The notes: a model not told the origin generated them from the letters alone. 64,000 bases of DNA from Synaphobranchus kaupii (GCA_029718625.1 CM056378.1:67169027-67233026); one strand, 5' to 3'; positions 53,245-63,843 are shown, counted from the stretch's first letter. Numbers and translations are program-made.

Positions 53245-56200
53245 ATGGTACGCGAATGTGCAGTCCCCGGTTGTGGGAATAAAATGTCTGGACGCTCAAA
53301 TACCAGTTTTCACAGGCTTCCGTTCTCTGACCCAGAAAGATTGAGACTTTGGCTGGTTGTCTTACGGATCGACATAAACACTCCAGTCAATCAACTCCGT
53401 TTGGCAGACTCGCGAGTTTGTGGAGCGCATTTCGACGCTACTGATTTCTGTAACCGCAAATCAGAAGCAAAACACTGGTTTCTAAAGAACACAGCTGTTC
53501 CTCGTGTCGGACCTGCAGCACTATCAAGCACCGGAGAGGAGGTAAGTTATATATTTAGCTATAACGTTACTAACATTTTTATTTTTTTTGAGCGCGTCCT
53601 CTGACCCAGCACTCAATACCAACTAACAAAATCCGAGCTTGACATAAGTTGTTTTCTTGTAACAAAACTGTCGGAAACGTTCATCAACTATAACTTTTTA
53701 CAATTCTATAATGTTTTATTTACAAATGCTTGACGCATGGTGTCCTGTCCAAAGTTCTCATCTATCACATATCTGTTGGCAGTCATAGTGTAATGGTAAT
53801 CAGCTGTAGACCTAATCATATTCATTAGAATGACATGTAAGCTATGTAGGAATTCTGTCCTTTGTAAAGTAAAACTCCAAAGTTTAGGTCAATAGCAATG
53901 CAATTATAATGCAAAATAGTCTTCATTACAGTATACAAGATACCGGGTAATCGTAAGGCAGTTCAATCACAAAATAGTGTTGTGTGGGGTACAAGCTTTA
54001 TACCCCAAACCTGCAATAAAATGCTGACATAGAATGCAGGTTCCTGTCCCTGATTTGGGTGACAGGCAAACAAATGGACATTGTATGTGGTGTGGGAGGG
54101 AACCAAATGGTTATTGTCACCTAGGTAAGCTGGCTAACTCCCGTCTCACACCCTAGCGGTGCCGTCGTCACCAGGCTTTGTTTCTAACCCCCCCTTGATC
54201 ATTGAGTAAGGCTGATTGTGTTAGGTGACCATCCAAGAACATTGAAGCAGGAAATGTATTTTTCCCTACAGCTATGTTGGGTAGGCAAAATATTACTCCC
54301 CTGCCCCATGGCAAATCAAGCTTTGTTATTGTTATTGTTGTTCCATAAATGCTTGATGGAATCATTCATTTGTGGTGTTTTTTTTTTATAGGCAGCTGTT
54401 GGTCAAAGCACCGAGGAGCCCCTTCCCACAGAAGCAGAGTTTTCATCTGTCCCCCATTCCACTCCTAGCAAAGAAAAACACCCTGCAGCAAGTCCACCTT
54501 ACAGTGGACACACACTGCTGCTAACTACTCCTCAGCAAGCAATGCCACAGCGACGCAGAAGGCCTTCCTTATCAGGGAGATATCTTGCTTTACCCCCAAC
54601 ATGTGGCCTATCAACGGTAAGCTTTTTACATGGTTTAAAATTATAAATATCTGTGAATAGATGATTATCTATAAGACTCTAAATCTGTGTTTGTGTGGTT
54701 CTTGTATGTTATTTCAGGCGAGTATTTCCAGTGAATTGGCAATAGACACCGAAACATCACAAGTAAGTTTGATAACATTGTATGTTGTGTGATATGTGCC
54801 TACTTGGTCACTCAGCTCCTCTGGTACTGCACCATCAGTCTATTTTTTTATTATTAAAGAATCGTAAAACACCTCTTTAGCCTGGCTTTTGCATAAGGAG
54901 CAGTTCTATCATCTGATCATCTAATTGCTTTTTCCTTCGCATTTATAATATAATCTGTTTATTTTTTATGTAAAGCATGTTGAATTGCTTTTGCTTGCCT
55001 GAAAACTGCTATATACAGTTTGTATTATTGATTGATTGATTTAGCTCCCAATTATATTGTAATCGGTATTCTGGTGTAGTCATTGTCGGTGATAATGACA
55101 CACTGTATGATTATTTCAGTCTCCACAGACAGAGCAGTCACAGAGGTGGGAAATCAGTATGAGTTCTGTGGATGAAGCTTGTAATGATCCAGTGGACCGC
55201 AGCTTTCAGCCACCAAGTAGCACATCCACCTCAAGTCCTGGATCAGGCTCAACGAGCGCCCGGTCGGACCACCCAGTGGAATGGGATGAGAGGAAGTGGG
55301 TGGTAAATGAGTCTAGACTCATGGCCCTTTTTAGGTCCTGCCAGAGATGTGGAATTCCCATAGAGGACATAAATGTCAGCAAGCATGCCAGCCAGATCAA
55401 GGTCGAATGGAGGTGCCTAAATGGTCACCAGGACAAATGGTCCTCCTGTCCAGATACCAGAGGGATGGCGGAGAACAATCTGCTAATTTCGTCAGCAACT
55501 CTGTTCACAGGGACCACATACACAGAAATTGTGGATTGGGCCAGACTGCTGAACCTGCAAATACCCCAGAAGACCCAGTACTACGCCATACAGTCCACCT
55601 ACCTCATCCCAGTAATTAACTTTGCTTACAAAGAGAACCAGCAACAGCTCATGACCCGGCTCAAGCATGACCAAACAGCAGAAAAAAGGCTTGAACTCTG
55701 TGGGGATGCCAGATGCGATTCACCTGGTGAAAAAACTGTTCTGTCTTTTTCTATTGCAATGTGCTGTGCTACACTGACTGATCATGTTTTAAAGCATCTT
55801 TGATCTTTTCACAGGGTACAGTGCCAAGTACTCCACATATTCATTCATGCATGACTTGACCAAAGAGATTGTCCACTTTGAATTGCTTCAGGTAATATTT
55901 GCATTTGTTCTGAATGTATGTTGCGATATCATTAGACATACCCATATGAAAAAGCTCTAAAAAAATCATATGTGTAGTAAAATGTATAACATGATTATGG
56001 CCCCCTTCATACACTTTGTATACCTACAATATTTATGTATGAAACGGGCCAAAATCATGTAAGAAATGATACACAAAACATGCACAAATTGTATATCTTT
56101 CACAACATATATGATATTTATATATCTTTTTCATATGGGTAGAATTGTGTAGAGGAAAACGTATATGACATGAATTGCTTAATGTTTAGGTCACAGACTC

Positions 56201-57865
56201 GACCAGTTCAGTAGCCATGGAGACTGATGGACTGAAAAAAGGTCTAAACCATCTGCTCTACACAGAGGAACTTCATGACGACTTACTCACGACAGACAGA
56301 TCAACGTCTGTAAGGAAAGTCATGAGAGAAGAGTACCGGGTTATTACACACGAATTTGATCCATGGCATCTATCCAAAAGTAAGTATAATTGTAATTATC
56401 TAGATATTGTCTAAATGTACACCATTCTGCTCATACGTTATCCTCTTGTTTCTCTGTGTTCTGCTTGCCTTCAACACAGGCTTGAGGAAGAAACTGGTGG
56501 CCTTGGCAAACAAGAAGGTGAATCGAGACCTTATGCCGTGGATTAAATCCATTACAAACCATGTTTGGTTTGCATCCAGTTCATGTGGAGGCAACCCTGA
56601 GGTAATCTCCTAATGTCACTTTAGAAAATTCACCATAGTAATGTCAAAGTACATACACAATACAACAATTTTCCCATTTATGGAATGCAAAGACCAGCCA
56701 GTCTATAAAAGTCAATATCTCTAACTTGATTGGAGAGTAAGTCAGTTAGACAGCCATTTTTGAGATGTGCACATCTGGGTGTTGTGCAGTAGATGGCAAT
56801 ATGCTCTGACATAGCGAGGTGTATGCGAGGTAGTCTTGACCTTTTTATTAAAAAAAAATTTCATTGTCATGTGATGTTTGTAGGAACTTAGACGTCGCTG
56901 GAAATCACTGCTGCACCACATCTGTGGAGTCCACAGATGGGAGGAGGACGGAGTGAACTACACCTGCCATCACTGCAGCCTGACCCCGGATGAACAGAGG
57001 AGGAAGAAATGGCTTCAGCCTGACTCTCCTGCATACAAGGCTTTGTCCTCTGTGGTCTTGGATAAGAAACTCCTCCTAGACCTCAAACAGATGGCAAACT
57101 TCAAACATACTGGTACAGTACTTGTCTGGCATATAAACAGCACATCTACAGACTGTAAGATATTCTTATCAGCAATAGATGCCATATTTATTCAGCTATA
57201 AGTTGGTGGACACTCAGATGTAAGCCAGTGTTATCAGTGTTCAGTGTTACTGAAGGCTGAATCCAGAATGGTGCAACAGGTTACTTATTTTATTTATAAC
57301 TCTGTCATGAACAGGTGCCTTGGAGGTGTATCACAGCGCCATGCTCAAATACGCACCAAAGCGTCTCCACTTCAATTATGACACCATGCGAGCCCGCACA
57401 CAACTCACCATTCTGGACCATAACAGCAATGTCGGCAGACCACAGGCTGTTACAGAAGCAGGTAATGATAATAACATATGTTTTGTTCTTGACATTTTGT
57501 TGTATATACACAGAAAGTGATGATGCATTTTGGAACCTTTGCTTCAATATCTCAATGCTTCAAAGAACTGTGCGGAATTCTCATCCTCAGGCACTATGAG
57601 GTACAGCATCGCCTTCCCAAAACAAACGAAGGACTGGGTTGCAAAAAAACTGTATGTGCCCACCACACAAGCATTCCGCAAACACCTGGTGGAGCTGGTG
57701 CTCGAAAGACGACAGGACAAGACTGTCAAGTACAAGGACCCTGCCTCCAAGGTGCAACTCCCCCCAAGGCCTGCAAACATTGCAAATGTGCCAAAACCAC
57801 CAAAGGCAGAGGTAGTTGCGCGAAGCCGGTCAAGATTCCAAGTCAATGAGGAAGAAAATGACTGA
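53245..57865 (+). CDS. THAP-domain Kolobok-type transposase-like protein, ten exons, intact
   Basis: The exons are 53245-53541, 54392-54616, 54718-54762, 55120-55726, 55815-55891, 56190-56379, 56480-56601, 56884-57112, 57315-57461 and 57591-57865. All introns are GT..AG, every phase agrees, and there are no stops: 2,214 nt, 737 residues. Residues 1-86 form a THAP zinc finger (C5, C10, C59, H62, W36, P26, AVP at 84-86), a sequence-specific DNA-binding domain. Residues 100-250 are Ser/Pro-rich. A cysteine cluster lies at 263-299. Core motifs GDARCDSPG (384-392), TTDRS (451-455) and HEFDPWH (471-477) match the transposase-like family I associate with Kolobok; the acidic residues are candidate catalytic ones. 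A poly(A) signal is at 58483. It could be an active transposase, part of a transposon starting at 52750, or a domesticated gene; nuclear action is expected. Confidence 0.8.
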
Positions 57866-57894
57866 TGCTAGGTAGAGTTGTGTATCCCTTAGCT

Positions 57895-58098
57895 CAGGGA
57901 TGTCAAACCCATTCCATCGATAGCCGAGTGTATGCAGGTTCTTGTTCCGACTGCGCTCTACACCAGTTGATTTCACTAATTAGTTCAGCTCTTCAACCAA
58001 GGTGGTGAACTAATTAGTGGAATCAGCTGGTGTAGAGCATGGTTGGAACAAAAACCTGTATACACTCGGCCCTTGATGGAACGAGTTTGACACCCCTG
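57895..58098. mobile_element. Palindromic hAT MITE (204 bp) in the THAP gene 3' UTR
   Basis: It starts CAGGGATGTCAAAC and ends GTTTGACACCCCTG. It is flanked by an 8-bp duplication CCTTAGCT (57887-57894) / CCTTAGAT (58099-58106) with one mismatch. It is palindromic almost throughout (AGCGCTCTACACCAG.../CTGGTGTAGAGCAT). Because it lies between the stop codon and the poly(A) signal, it would be transcribed as a hairpin in the mRNA. Confidence 0.85.
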
Positions 58099-58482
58099 CC
58101 TTAGATTTTCCAATACTGGTGCCAAAAACAATACTATAAAATGGTAGATTCCTAAACCGTTCCAGAATCGATACTTTTTGTAAAATACAGAACAACCGCC
58201 ATGTGCACTTTGTTTTATTTCCGATTCTGTCAAAATGATGTTCATTTTGTGAAGTGAATGTGATCCAAACATTTTATATGTTCATATGCATATAATAACA
58301 GATTAACATGCCTATTTTTATTTTTATTTGGCAGACCAGGCATTGCATTTTAAACTGGCACCAAATTGAGGTACTGGAATCTCTGTAGTGCTTTCATCCG
58401 GTAGCTAATGGCAGGGTGTATTGTTTATTAATTTTAGTCCAGAGCTTTTCAAATTTTTTTTTATGTTTGTTTGAGTGTTACC

Positions 58483-58488
58483 AATAAA
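58483..58488 (+). promoter_or_regulatory. Poly(A) signal of the THAP gene
   Basis: AATAAA lies 618 bases after the stop codon. The Gmr1-like retrotransposon is inserted 7 bases further on. Downstream elements needed for cleavage are therefore now supplied by, or separated by, the insertion. Confidence 0.6.
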
Positions 58489-58495
58489 AAGTACT

Positions 58496-58830
58496 TGTGG
58501 CAAAGATCGAGTGCCACCCTCGCGGAAGAACAGGCAGTACACGGCAATTATCAACCCAAACACTTTATTGAGTAAAATGCTGGCTACGGTTCGCGTGGAA
58601 ACGTTTCTCCGTTTCCCTCCCGTCATCGGCCAGCCCCCTTTCCTCTCCGGCTTCCCTCCTTTAAAGCCCAGGCTCACTGTCAAAGCAATCAGGCAACAAT
58701 CCAACAATCATTCAATTGTTAATTATCGTGCTGTCCTGATTAACTCATGACAGCTGTGGTTCCGGGTCCGAGAGCTGCTCCGCTCACTCTCTCTCTGCAA
58801 GCAGAGGCTAACCACGCCCACCCTGCCACA
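58496..58830 (-). repeat. 3' LTR of the Gmr1-like element
   Basis: 335 bp with TGTGGC...GCCACA ends. On the minus strand it has a TATA-like CTTTAAAGG near 58662 and an AATAAA at about 58564-58569, giving U3, R and U5 order. It is identical in appearance to the other LTR. Confidence 0.92.
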
Positions 58831-58846
58831 TACCCCCACCGCCCGA
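58831..58846 (-). promoter_or_regulatory. Polypurine tract of the Gmr1-like element
   Basis: On the minus strand GGGCGGTGGGGGTA directly precedes the 3' LTR. Purine-rich apart from single T and C residues, it is the expected primer site for plus-strand DNA synthesis. Confidence 0.6.
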
Positions 58847-58847
58847 C

Positions 58848-61800
58848 TTAGGCCGGGGTGCCATCCGGCCGATGACCAACACCCCTCCCCCCCCCTCCCT
58901 CGAGGCGAGAGAGGAAGTCCGCCACCACCATCTGCGCCCCCGGCCTATGAACCACCTTAAAATTAAATGGCTGAAGAGCCAGATACCAACGGGTGATTCG
59001 CGCGTTGGTATCTTTCATGCGGTGGAGCCACTGGAGGGGGGCGTGGTCCGACCAGAGGGTGAATGCGCGGCCCAGCAGGTAATACCGGAGGGACCCAACC
59101 GCCCACCGGATAGCGAGGCATTCTTTCTCGATGGTGCTGTACTTCGTCTCCCGCTGTGACAGTTTGCGGCTTATGTACAGCACCGGGCGATCGACTCCCT
59201 CCACCTGCTGGGTCAACACCGCCCCCAGCCCTCTGTCCGACGCGTCTGTCTGCAGGGTGAAAGGGAGAGAAAAGTTAGGTGTGAACAACAGCGGCTCCCC
59301 ACAGAGTGCTTCTTTTACCTTCTCAAACGCCCTCCGGCACGACTCCGTCCACTGGACCGGCTCTGAGGCACCTTTTCGAGTTAAATCAGTCAAGGGGCTG
59401 GTCAGCTCCGAAAAGGCAGGAATAAACCTTCTGTAGTAACCGGCCAACCCCAAGAACCTCCTCACCTCTTTTTTTGTCTTGGGCCGGGGGCAGGTCGCAA
59501 TCGCTGCGGTTTTGTCCACTAGAGGCCGCACCTGTCCACTTCCCAAGTGGTACCCCAAATACCGTACCTCCGCTCTGCCAATTGCACACTTCTTCGGGTT
59601 AGCCGTGAGCCCCGCCCGCCTCAATGAGTCGAGCACCGCCCCCACATGCCGCATATGCTGTGCCCAGTCGCTACTGTGGATGATAATATCATCAATATAG
59701 GCTGCAGCATATGCGACATGCGGACGCAGCACCCGATCCATGAGGCGTTGGAACGTGGCCGGAGCCCCGAACAACCCGAATGGAAGTGTCCGAAATTGGT
59801 ACAAACCGTCCGGAGCGGAGAAAGCCGATTTTTCCTTGGACTCTGGCGACAAGGGAATCTGCCAGTAGCCCTTGGTCAAATCCAGTGTCGAAAAAAAACG
59901 AGCCGTGCCCAGCCGATCCAAGAGTTCATCGACCCTAGGCATTGGATAGGCATCAAACCGTGAAACTTCGTTCACCTTTCTGTAATCCACACAGAACCGG
60001 ATAGACCCATCTGGTTTCCCTACCAGAACAATGGGGCTACTCCAGGCACTGTGTGACTCCTCTATTACGCCCAACTCCAGCATGGCCTTTATTTCTGCCT
60101 GTACCAATTTTTTTTTGTGTTCCGGCAGTCTATACGGACGGGAACGTACCGTCACTCCCGGGGCGGTCTCGATATGGTGGGTTACCAGATTAGTGCGTCC
60201 GGGTAGGGGAGAAAACACATCCGCAAACTGCTTTTGCAACAGGGCAAGGTCTGCCTGCTGGCTTGGCGAGAGATGGCCATCCGAAAGGGGCGGGGTCTGA
60301 TTGGGTGAATTTGGTACCTCCGGCCCCAGCTCATCTTTCTCCTGATCCACCGTCACCAGCGAGACAGCCGCTACCTCCTTCCAAGCTTTTAATAGGTTCA
60401 GGTGGTAGATTTGTTTAGCTCCTTCCCTATCCGAACGCACCACCTCGTAGTCTACCTCCCCTATTCGCCGTGTGACCACAAAGGGCCCTTGCCACTTGGC
60501 GAGCAATTTTGTGCTGGAGGTTGGAAGTAATACCAGTACTTTATCTCCCGGTGAAAATTGTCTGAGTTTCGTCCCTTTATTATAGTGCGTTAGCTGCCGC
60601 TCCTGGGCCTTGAGCAAATTCTCCCGTGATACCCTTCCCAGTGTATGGAGTTTTGCCCGCAGGTCCATGACGTACTGAATTTCATTTTTACTGGAGCTTG
60701 GACCATCCTCCCAAGTTTCTTTAACGAGATCCAAGACTCCCCGGGGTTTTCGCCCGAATATTAGTTCAAAGGGAGAAAATCCCGTGGAGGCCTGGGGAAC
60801 CTCCCGCACTGCAAATAGTAAAGGGACTAGCCATTTATCCCAATTCCGACTATCCTCGTGAACAAACTTCCGAATCATTGACTTCAAAGTCCTATTAAAG
60901 CGCTCAACGAGCCCATCCGTTTGGGGATGGTACACGCTGGTTTTAATTGACTGAATGCCCAATAAAGCGTACAGTTCGTTTAGTGTTCGTGACATAAACG
61001 ATGTGCCCTGGTCCGTCAGAATCTCTTTCGGGATTCCGACGCGGGAGATGATCTGAAACAGTGCCTGCGCAACACTCTTAGCCGAGATATTTCGCAGCGG
61101 AACTGCTTCGGGATACCGGGTCGCATAATCCACCAGAACTAATACGAATCGGTATCCCTGAGTGCTCCGTTCAAATGGCCCGATGAGGTCCATAGCCACT
61201 CTATCAAACGGGACCTCTATTAATGGAAGTGGCTGCAACGGAGCTTTTGGAATGGCCGGGGAATTCACTAATTGACATTCTGGGCACGACGCACACCACC
61301 GACGTACGTCTGCCCAGATGCCCGGCCAATAAAATCGGGCCATTATACGGTTGAGTGTCTTTTCGTATCCTAAGTGTCCCGCCATGGGGTTATAATGAGC
61401 CGCCTGGAAAACCATTTCCCTGCGGCTTTTAGGTACCAACAACTGGGTATTTTCTTCCCCTGTCTGAGCATCCCGACACACTCGATATAATCTATCTCTA
61501 ATAATCGAGAAATATGGGTGAGACAGAGCTGCCTCAGGTCGTACTTGTTGACCATCAATACGCATCACCTGATCGAATGCAAAGCGTAAGGTGTCATCCC
61601 GAGACTGTTCGAGTGGGAAATCCTCCGTGGGGGGAAACACCGGAACCAGGGGAGTCTCCCTTTGAGGCTCCCTCGGCTCCGTCCCCCCCTCGACCGCGTC
61701 GGCTGACCCTGCGTCATCACCGTCAGCAGCACACACCTCCCCTGTCCCTACCGGTCGGGATCGCACCTCCCACAGCTTCCCTGATACTTTACGAAACCCC

Positions 61801-63071
61801 GCCCAATCAATGCCCAAAATCAAGGGGTGCGACAGCCGGGAGCTAACCGCGGCTTTAACTATATGCATTTTTTTGTTATAATAAATTTTGACCGGCACTA
61901 CCGGATATTTGTGCACATCACCATGCACGCACTTAATTGACACCCATGGTGCCTCCACCAATGCCTCGGGTCGAACCAGGCTTTGCCGAATCATGGACTG
62001 CATAGCCCCCGAATCCAACAACGCCCGGTGTTCACTCCCTTGCACCCTTACCGGGATGCAGTACGCCCCCTCTGGATCGTGAGCGAGAGAGGGCGGCCCG
62101 ACAACCCGGACCACCTGCCCCACTTCCATCAATGGACAGTCGCGGCGCAGGTGACCGAGCTGACCGCACCGCCAACACCCCGGTCCAGACGCCTGCGGAG
62201 CCCTCTGTGGGTCGGACCCTCCCGCCACCGAGCCTGAGCCTGTAGATGGAGGGACAAAAAAAGGAGAATTAATTCGGGGTTGGGTTGTCGCGGGGTTTCG
62301 GGGAAAAGGGCCTGGGTCCGTGCGAGGAGGGGGTTTCCTCCTTGGAGCCGGTTCTGGCGGGCTGCTGGGCACAGTGGCCAGATGGTCTTCGGCCAGGTCC
62401 ACGGCCAGGTCCAGGCTGGTGGGTCGGTGGCAGCGAACCCAGGTAGCGGTCGCCTCTGGCAGCCCGCCCATGAATGTCTCCAGCACGACCTGCTCCACTA
62501 CCCCCGCGGCGGACCGGATGTCCGGCTGCAGCCAGCGCCGAGCCATGTCCGTTAGCCGCTGGGCGAACGCGAACGGCCGATCTCCCCGCCCCAGGGATGC
62601 TTCCCGGAACCGGCGCCGTTGGTCCTCCGGACTATAGCCCAGCCGATCCAGGATGGCCCTCCTGACGCTGTCATAGTCGCGTGCTACAGCCGGCAACCCA
62701 TGCGCCGCCTGCTGAGCCTCCCCCGTTAACAGGGGCAGGAGGCGGACCACCCACTCCTCTCTGGGCCACTGACACGCCCCCGCAGCCACCTCGAAACTGT
62801 CCAGGAAGGCCTGAGCGTCATCATCCGCGGTCATTTTGACCAATTGGATTTTTATCCGGTTCCGGGAGGGCTGATTCTGAGATCCTGCTCCCCCGACGGT
62901 GGCTAGCTGTCGTAGCGCCTCCGTCTGGAGGGTGGCCTGTACACGCAGAGCCTCCATCTGCTCTGCGTGTACTGCAGCTTGTCTCTGCTGCATTACTGCC
63001 ATTGCCTCCAGCATACGGGCGAGTGCCACGACCGGCTGCCCCGCCTCTATTCGCTCCTGCTCCGGGTTCAT
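58848..63071 (-). CDS. Gag-Pol polyprotein of Gmr1-like element (IN before RT)
   Basis: I chose the Met at 63071 (1,407 codons). The open frame continues 33 codons further upstream, but that part would run through the primer-binding site into the LTR. Domains, numbered from this Met: coiled-coil-like Gln/Glu/Ala-rich start (20-60); Gag with a SCAN-like helical core (about 70-230); zinc knuckle CWRCGQLGHLRRDC (299-312); aspartic protease LLDSGAM (351-357); integrase zinc finger HYNPMAGH...CASCPEC (559-599); integrase core with D628, D687, E723, giving a DD35E spacing; then reverse transcriptase with FFSTLDLTKGY (D1064) and AYIDDIIIH (1124-1132); RNase H with LQTDASDRGLG (D1276) and LWSDHAPLQW (D1341). 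Gag packages the RNA, protease cleaves the polyprotein, RT/RNase H copies it and IN inserts the cDNA. All catalytic residues I looked for are present and no frameshift separates Gag from Pol. Confidence 0.93.
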   Translation of the reverse strand: MNPEQERIEAGQPVVALARMLEAMAVMQQRQAAVHAEQMEALRVQATLQTEALRQLATVGGAGSQNQPSRNRIKIQLVKMTADDDAQAFLDSFEVAAGACQWPREEWVVRLLPLLTGEAQQAAHGLPAVARDYDSVRRAILDRLGYSPEDQRRRFREASLGRGDRPFAFAQRLTDMARRWLQPDIRSAAGVVEQVVLETFMGGLPEATATWVRCHRPTSLDLAVDLAEDHLATVPSSPPEPAPRRKPPPRTDPGPFPRNPATTQPRINSPFFVPPSTGSGSVAGGSDPQRAPQASGPGCWRCGQLGHLRRDCPLMEVGQVVRVVGPPSLAHDPEGAYCIPVRVQGSEHRALLDSGAMQSMIRQSLVRPEALVEAPWVSIKCVHGDVHKYPVVPVKIYYNKKMHIVKAAVSSRLSHPLILGIDWAGFRKVSGKLWEVRSRPVGTGEVCAADGDDAGSADAVEGGTEPREPQRETPLVPVFPPTEDFPLEQSRDDTLRFAFDQVMRIDGQQVRPEAALSHPYFSIIRDRLYRVCRDAQTGEENTQLLVPKSRREMVFQAAHYNPMAGHLGYEKTLNRIMARFYWPGIWADVRRWCASCPECQLVNSPAIPKAPLQPLPLIEVPFDRVAMDLIGPFERSTQGYRFVLVLVDYATRYPEAVPLRNISAKSVAQALFQIISRVGIPKEILTDQGTSFMSRTLNELYALLGIQSIKTSVYHPQTDGLVERFNRTLKSMIRKFVHEDSRNWDKWLVPLLFAVREVPQASTGFSPFELIFGRKPRGVLDLVKETWEDGPSSSKNEIQYVMDLRAKLHTLGRVSRENLLKAQERQLTHYNKGTKLRQFSPGDKVLVLLPTSSTKLLAKWQGPFVVTRRIGEVDYEVVRSDREGAKQIYHLNLLKAWKEVAAVSLVTVDQEKDELGPEVPNSPNQTPPLSDGHLSPSQQADLALLQKQFADVFSPLPGRTNLVTHHIETAPGVTVRSRPYRLPEHKKKLVQAEIKAMLELGVIEESHSAWSSPIVLVGKPDGSIRFCVDYRKVNEVSRFDAYPMPRVDELLDRLGTARFFSTLDLTKGYWQIPLSPESKEKSAFSAPDGLYQFRTLPFGLFGAPATFQRLMDRVLRPHVAYAAAYIDDIIIHSSDWAQHMRHVGAVLDSLRRAGLTANPKKCAIGRAEVRYLGYHLGSGQVRPLVDKTAAIATCPRPKTKKEVRRFLGLAGYYRRFIPAFSELTSPLTDLTRKGASEPVQWTESCRRAFEKVKEALCGEPLLFTPNFSLPFTLQTDASDRGLGAVLTQQVEGVDRPVLYISRKLSQRETKYSTIEKECLAIRWAVGSLRYYLLGRAFTLWSDHAPLQWLHRMKDTNARITRWYLALQPFNFKVVHRPGAQMVVADFLSRLEGGGGRGVGHRPDGTPA

Positions 63072-63099
63072 TTTTTCCCTGGTCTGTTCTTCCTTTACT

Positions 63100-63117
63100 T
63101 CCCCGTACGGGCCACCA
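63100..63117 (-). promoter_or_regulatory. Primer-binding site, probably for tRNA-Ile
   Basis: On the minus strand TGGTGGCCCGTACGGGGA starts one base after the 5' LTR. Its complement, TCCCCGTACGGGCCACCA, is the expected 3' end plus CCA of a eukaryotic tRNA-Ile (AAU), from memory of tRNA sequences. It lies where minus-strand DNA synthesis is primed. Confidence 0.8.
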
Positions 63118-63118
63118 C

Positions 63119-63453
63119 TGTGGCAAAGATCGAGTGCCACCCTCGCGGAAGAACAGGCAGTACACGGCAATTATCAACCCAAACACTTTATTGAGTAAAA
63201 TGCTGGCTACGGTTCGCGTGGAAACGTTTCTCCGTTTCCCTCCCGTCATCGGCCAGCCCCCTTTCCTCTCCGGCTTCCCTCCTTTAAAGCCCAGGCTCAC
63301 TGTCAAAGCAATCAGGCAACAATCCAACAATCATTCAATTGTTAATTATCGTGCTGTCCTGATTAACTCATGACAGCTGTGGTTCCGGGTCCGAGAGCTG
63401 CTCCGCTCACTCTCTCTCTGCAAGCAGAGGCTAACCACGCCCACCCTGCCACA
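63119..63453 (-). repeat. 5' LTR of the Gmr1-like element
   Basis: 335 bp with the same TG...CA ends, TATA-like and AATAAA positions as the copy at 58496-58830. It drives transcription of the element on the minus strand, toward the THAP gene. Confidence 0.92.
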
Positions 63454-63537
63454 GTACTTTTTTTACAACAATACTGTACTCTTGTTTGAATTGAACACAA
63501 CAAACACAGCTTGTTTAGGGGTGAAGTGACCAGGGCT

Positions 63538-63543
63538 TTTATT
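63538..63543 (-). promoter_or_regulatory. Poly(A) signal of the convergent minus-strand gene
   Basis: TTTATT on the plus strand reads AATAAA on the minus strand, 104 bases after the stop codon of the P2X7-like exon. Confidence 0.55.
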
Positions 63544-63646
63544 CAGGAGGTTATGTTACAGTATAATGATTCTTATAGAATAATGCCATCAGGATTATCA
63601 GTAGCCTGTGTTGTCCAGAGAACAGTTTGGGAAAGGTTACAGCAGG

Positions 63647-63830
63647 TCACAGTATTTCAAAGGCATCCTCTGCGTCCTTGAAGCCAATGTACTCTCCCGT
63701 GGGGGAGGGGTATCTACCTCTGATGGTCCAGACTATGCAGCTGGGCAGAACTCTTCTGTTTCCACGTCCCAACCGCTCCCCTTTCAGTGCCCACTCCAAT
63801 ACCACACGGTAGGCTACCAGTCTGCATTGT
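63647..63830 (-). CDS. Last exon of a P2X7 intracellular-domain-like protein (partial gene)
   Basis: The minus strand has an acceptor TTCTTCACAG followed by a 184-nt exon encoding CRLVAYRVVLEWALKG, RRVLPSCIVWTIRG and YPSPTGEYIGFKD, ending at a TGA (63647-63649). The pattern AYRxxxxW...RVVLPSC...IRxxYPSxxGxYxGF is that of the C-terminal cytosolic domain of P2X7 receptors, a fold also found alone in many fish and invertebrate proteins, often multi-copy. There is no channel sequence here. The remaining exons lie beyond the right edge. It is convergent with the THAP gene, and the Gmr1-like element sits between their 3' ends. It could be a host gene or a second gene of the same transposon. Confidence 0.55.
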
Positions 63831-63843
63831 CTGTGAAGAAATA

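Larger units (their letters stand above)
58496..63453 (-). mobile_element. Gmr1-like Ty3/Gypsy retrotransposon, full length, apparently intact
   Basis: The element is 4,958 bp, flanked by GTACT at 58491-58495 and 63454-63458. Its LTRs (58496-58830 and 63119-63453, 335 bp each) look identical base for base when read side by side. A primer-binding site and a polypurine tract are in the correct places, and one uninterrupted Gag-Pol frame fills the interior. Integrase comes before reverse transcriptase, the domain order that defines the Gmr1 group of deuterostome Ty3/Gypsy elements. Identical LTRs imply very recent insertion, and it may still be mobile. Confidence 0.92.

Noticed and set aside
63072..63170. 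Upstream Met at 63170 as the Gag-Pol start
   Set aside because: Translation from there would run through the LTR end and the primer-binding site. The Met at 63071 is the first after the PBS.
62821..63330. 169-codon minus frame overlapping the Gag region
   Set aside because: It lies in another frame of the Gmr1-like Gag and the LTR. The Gag-Pol frame accounts for the coding signal.
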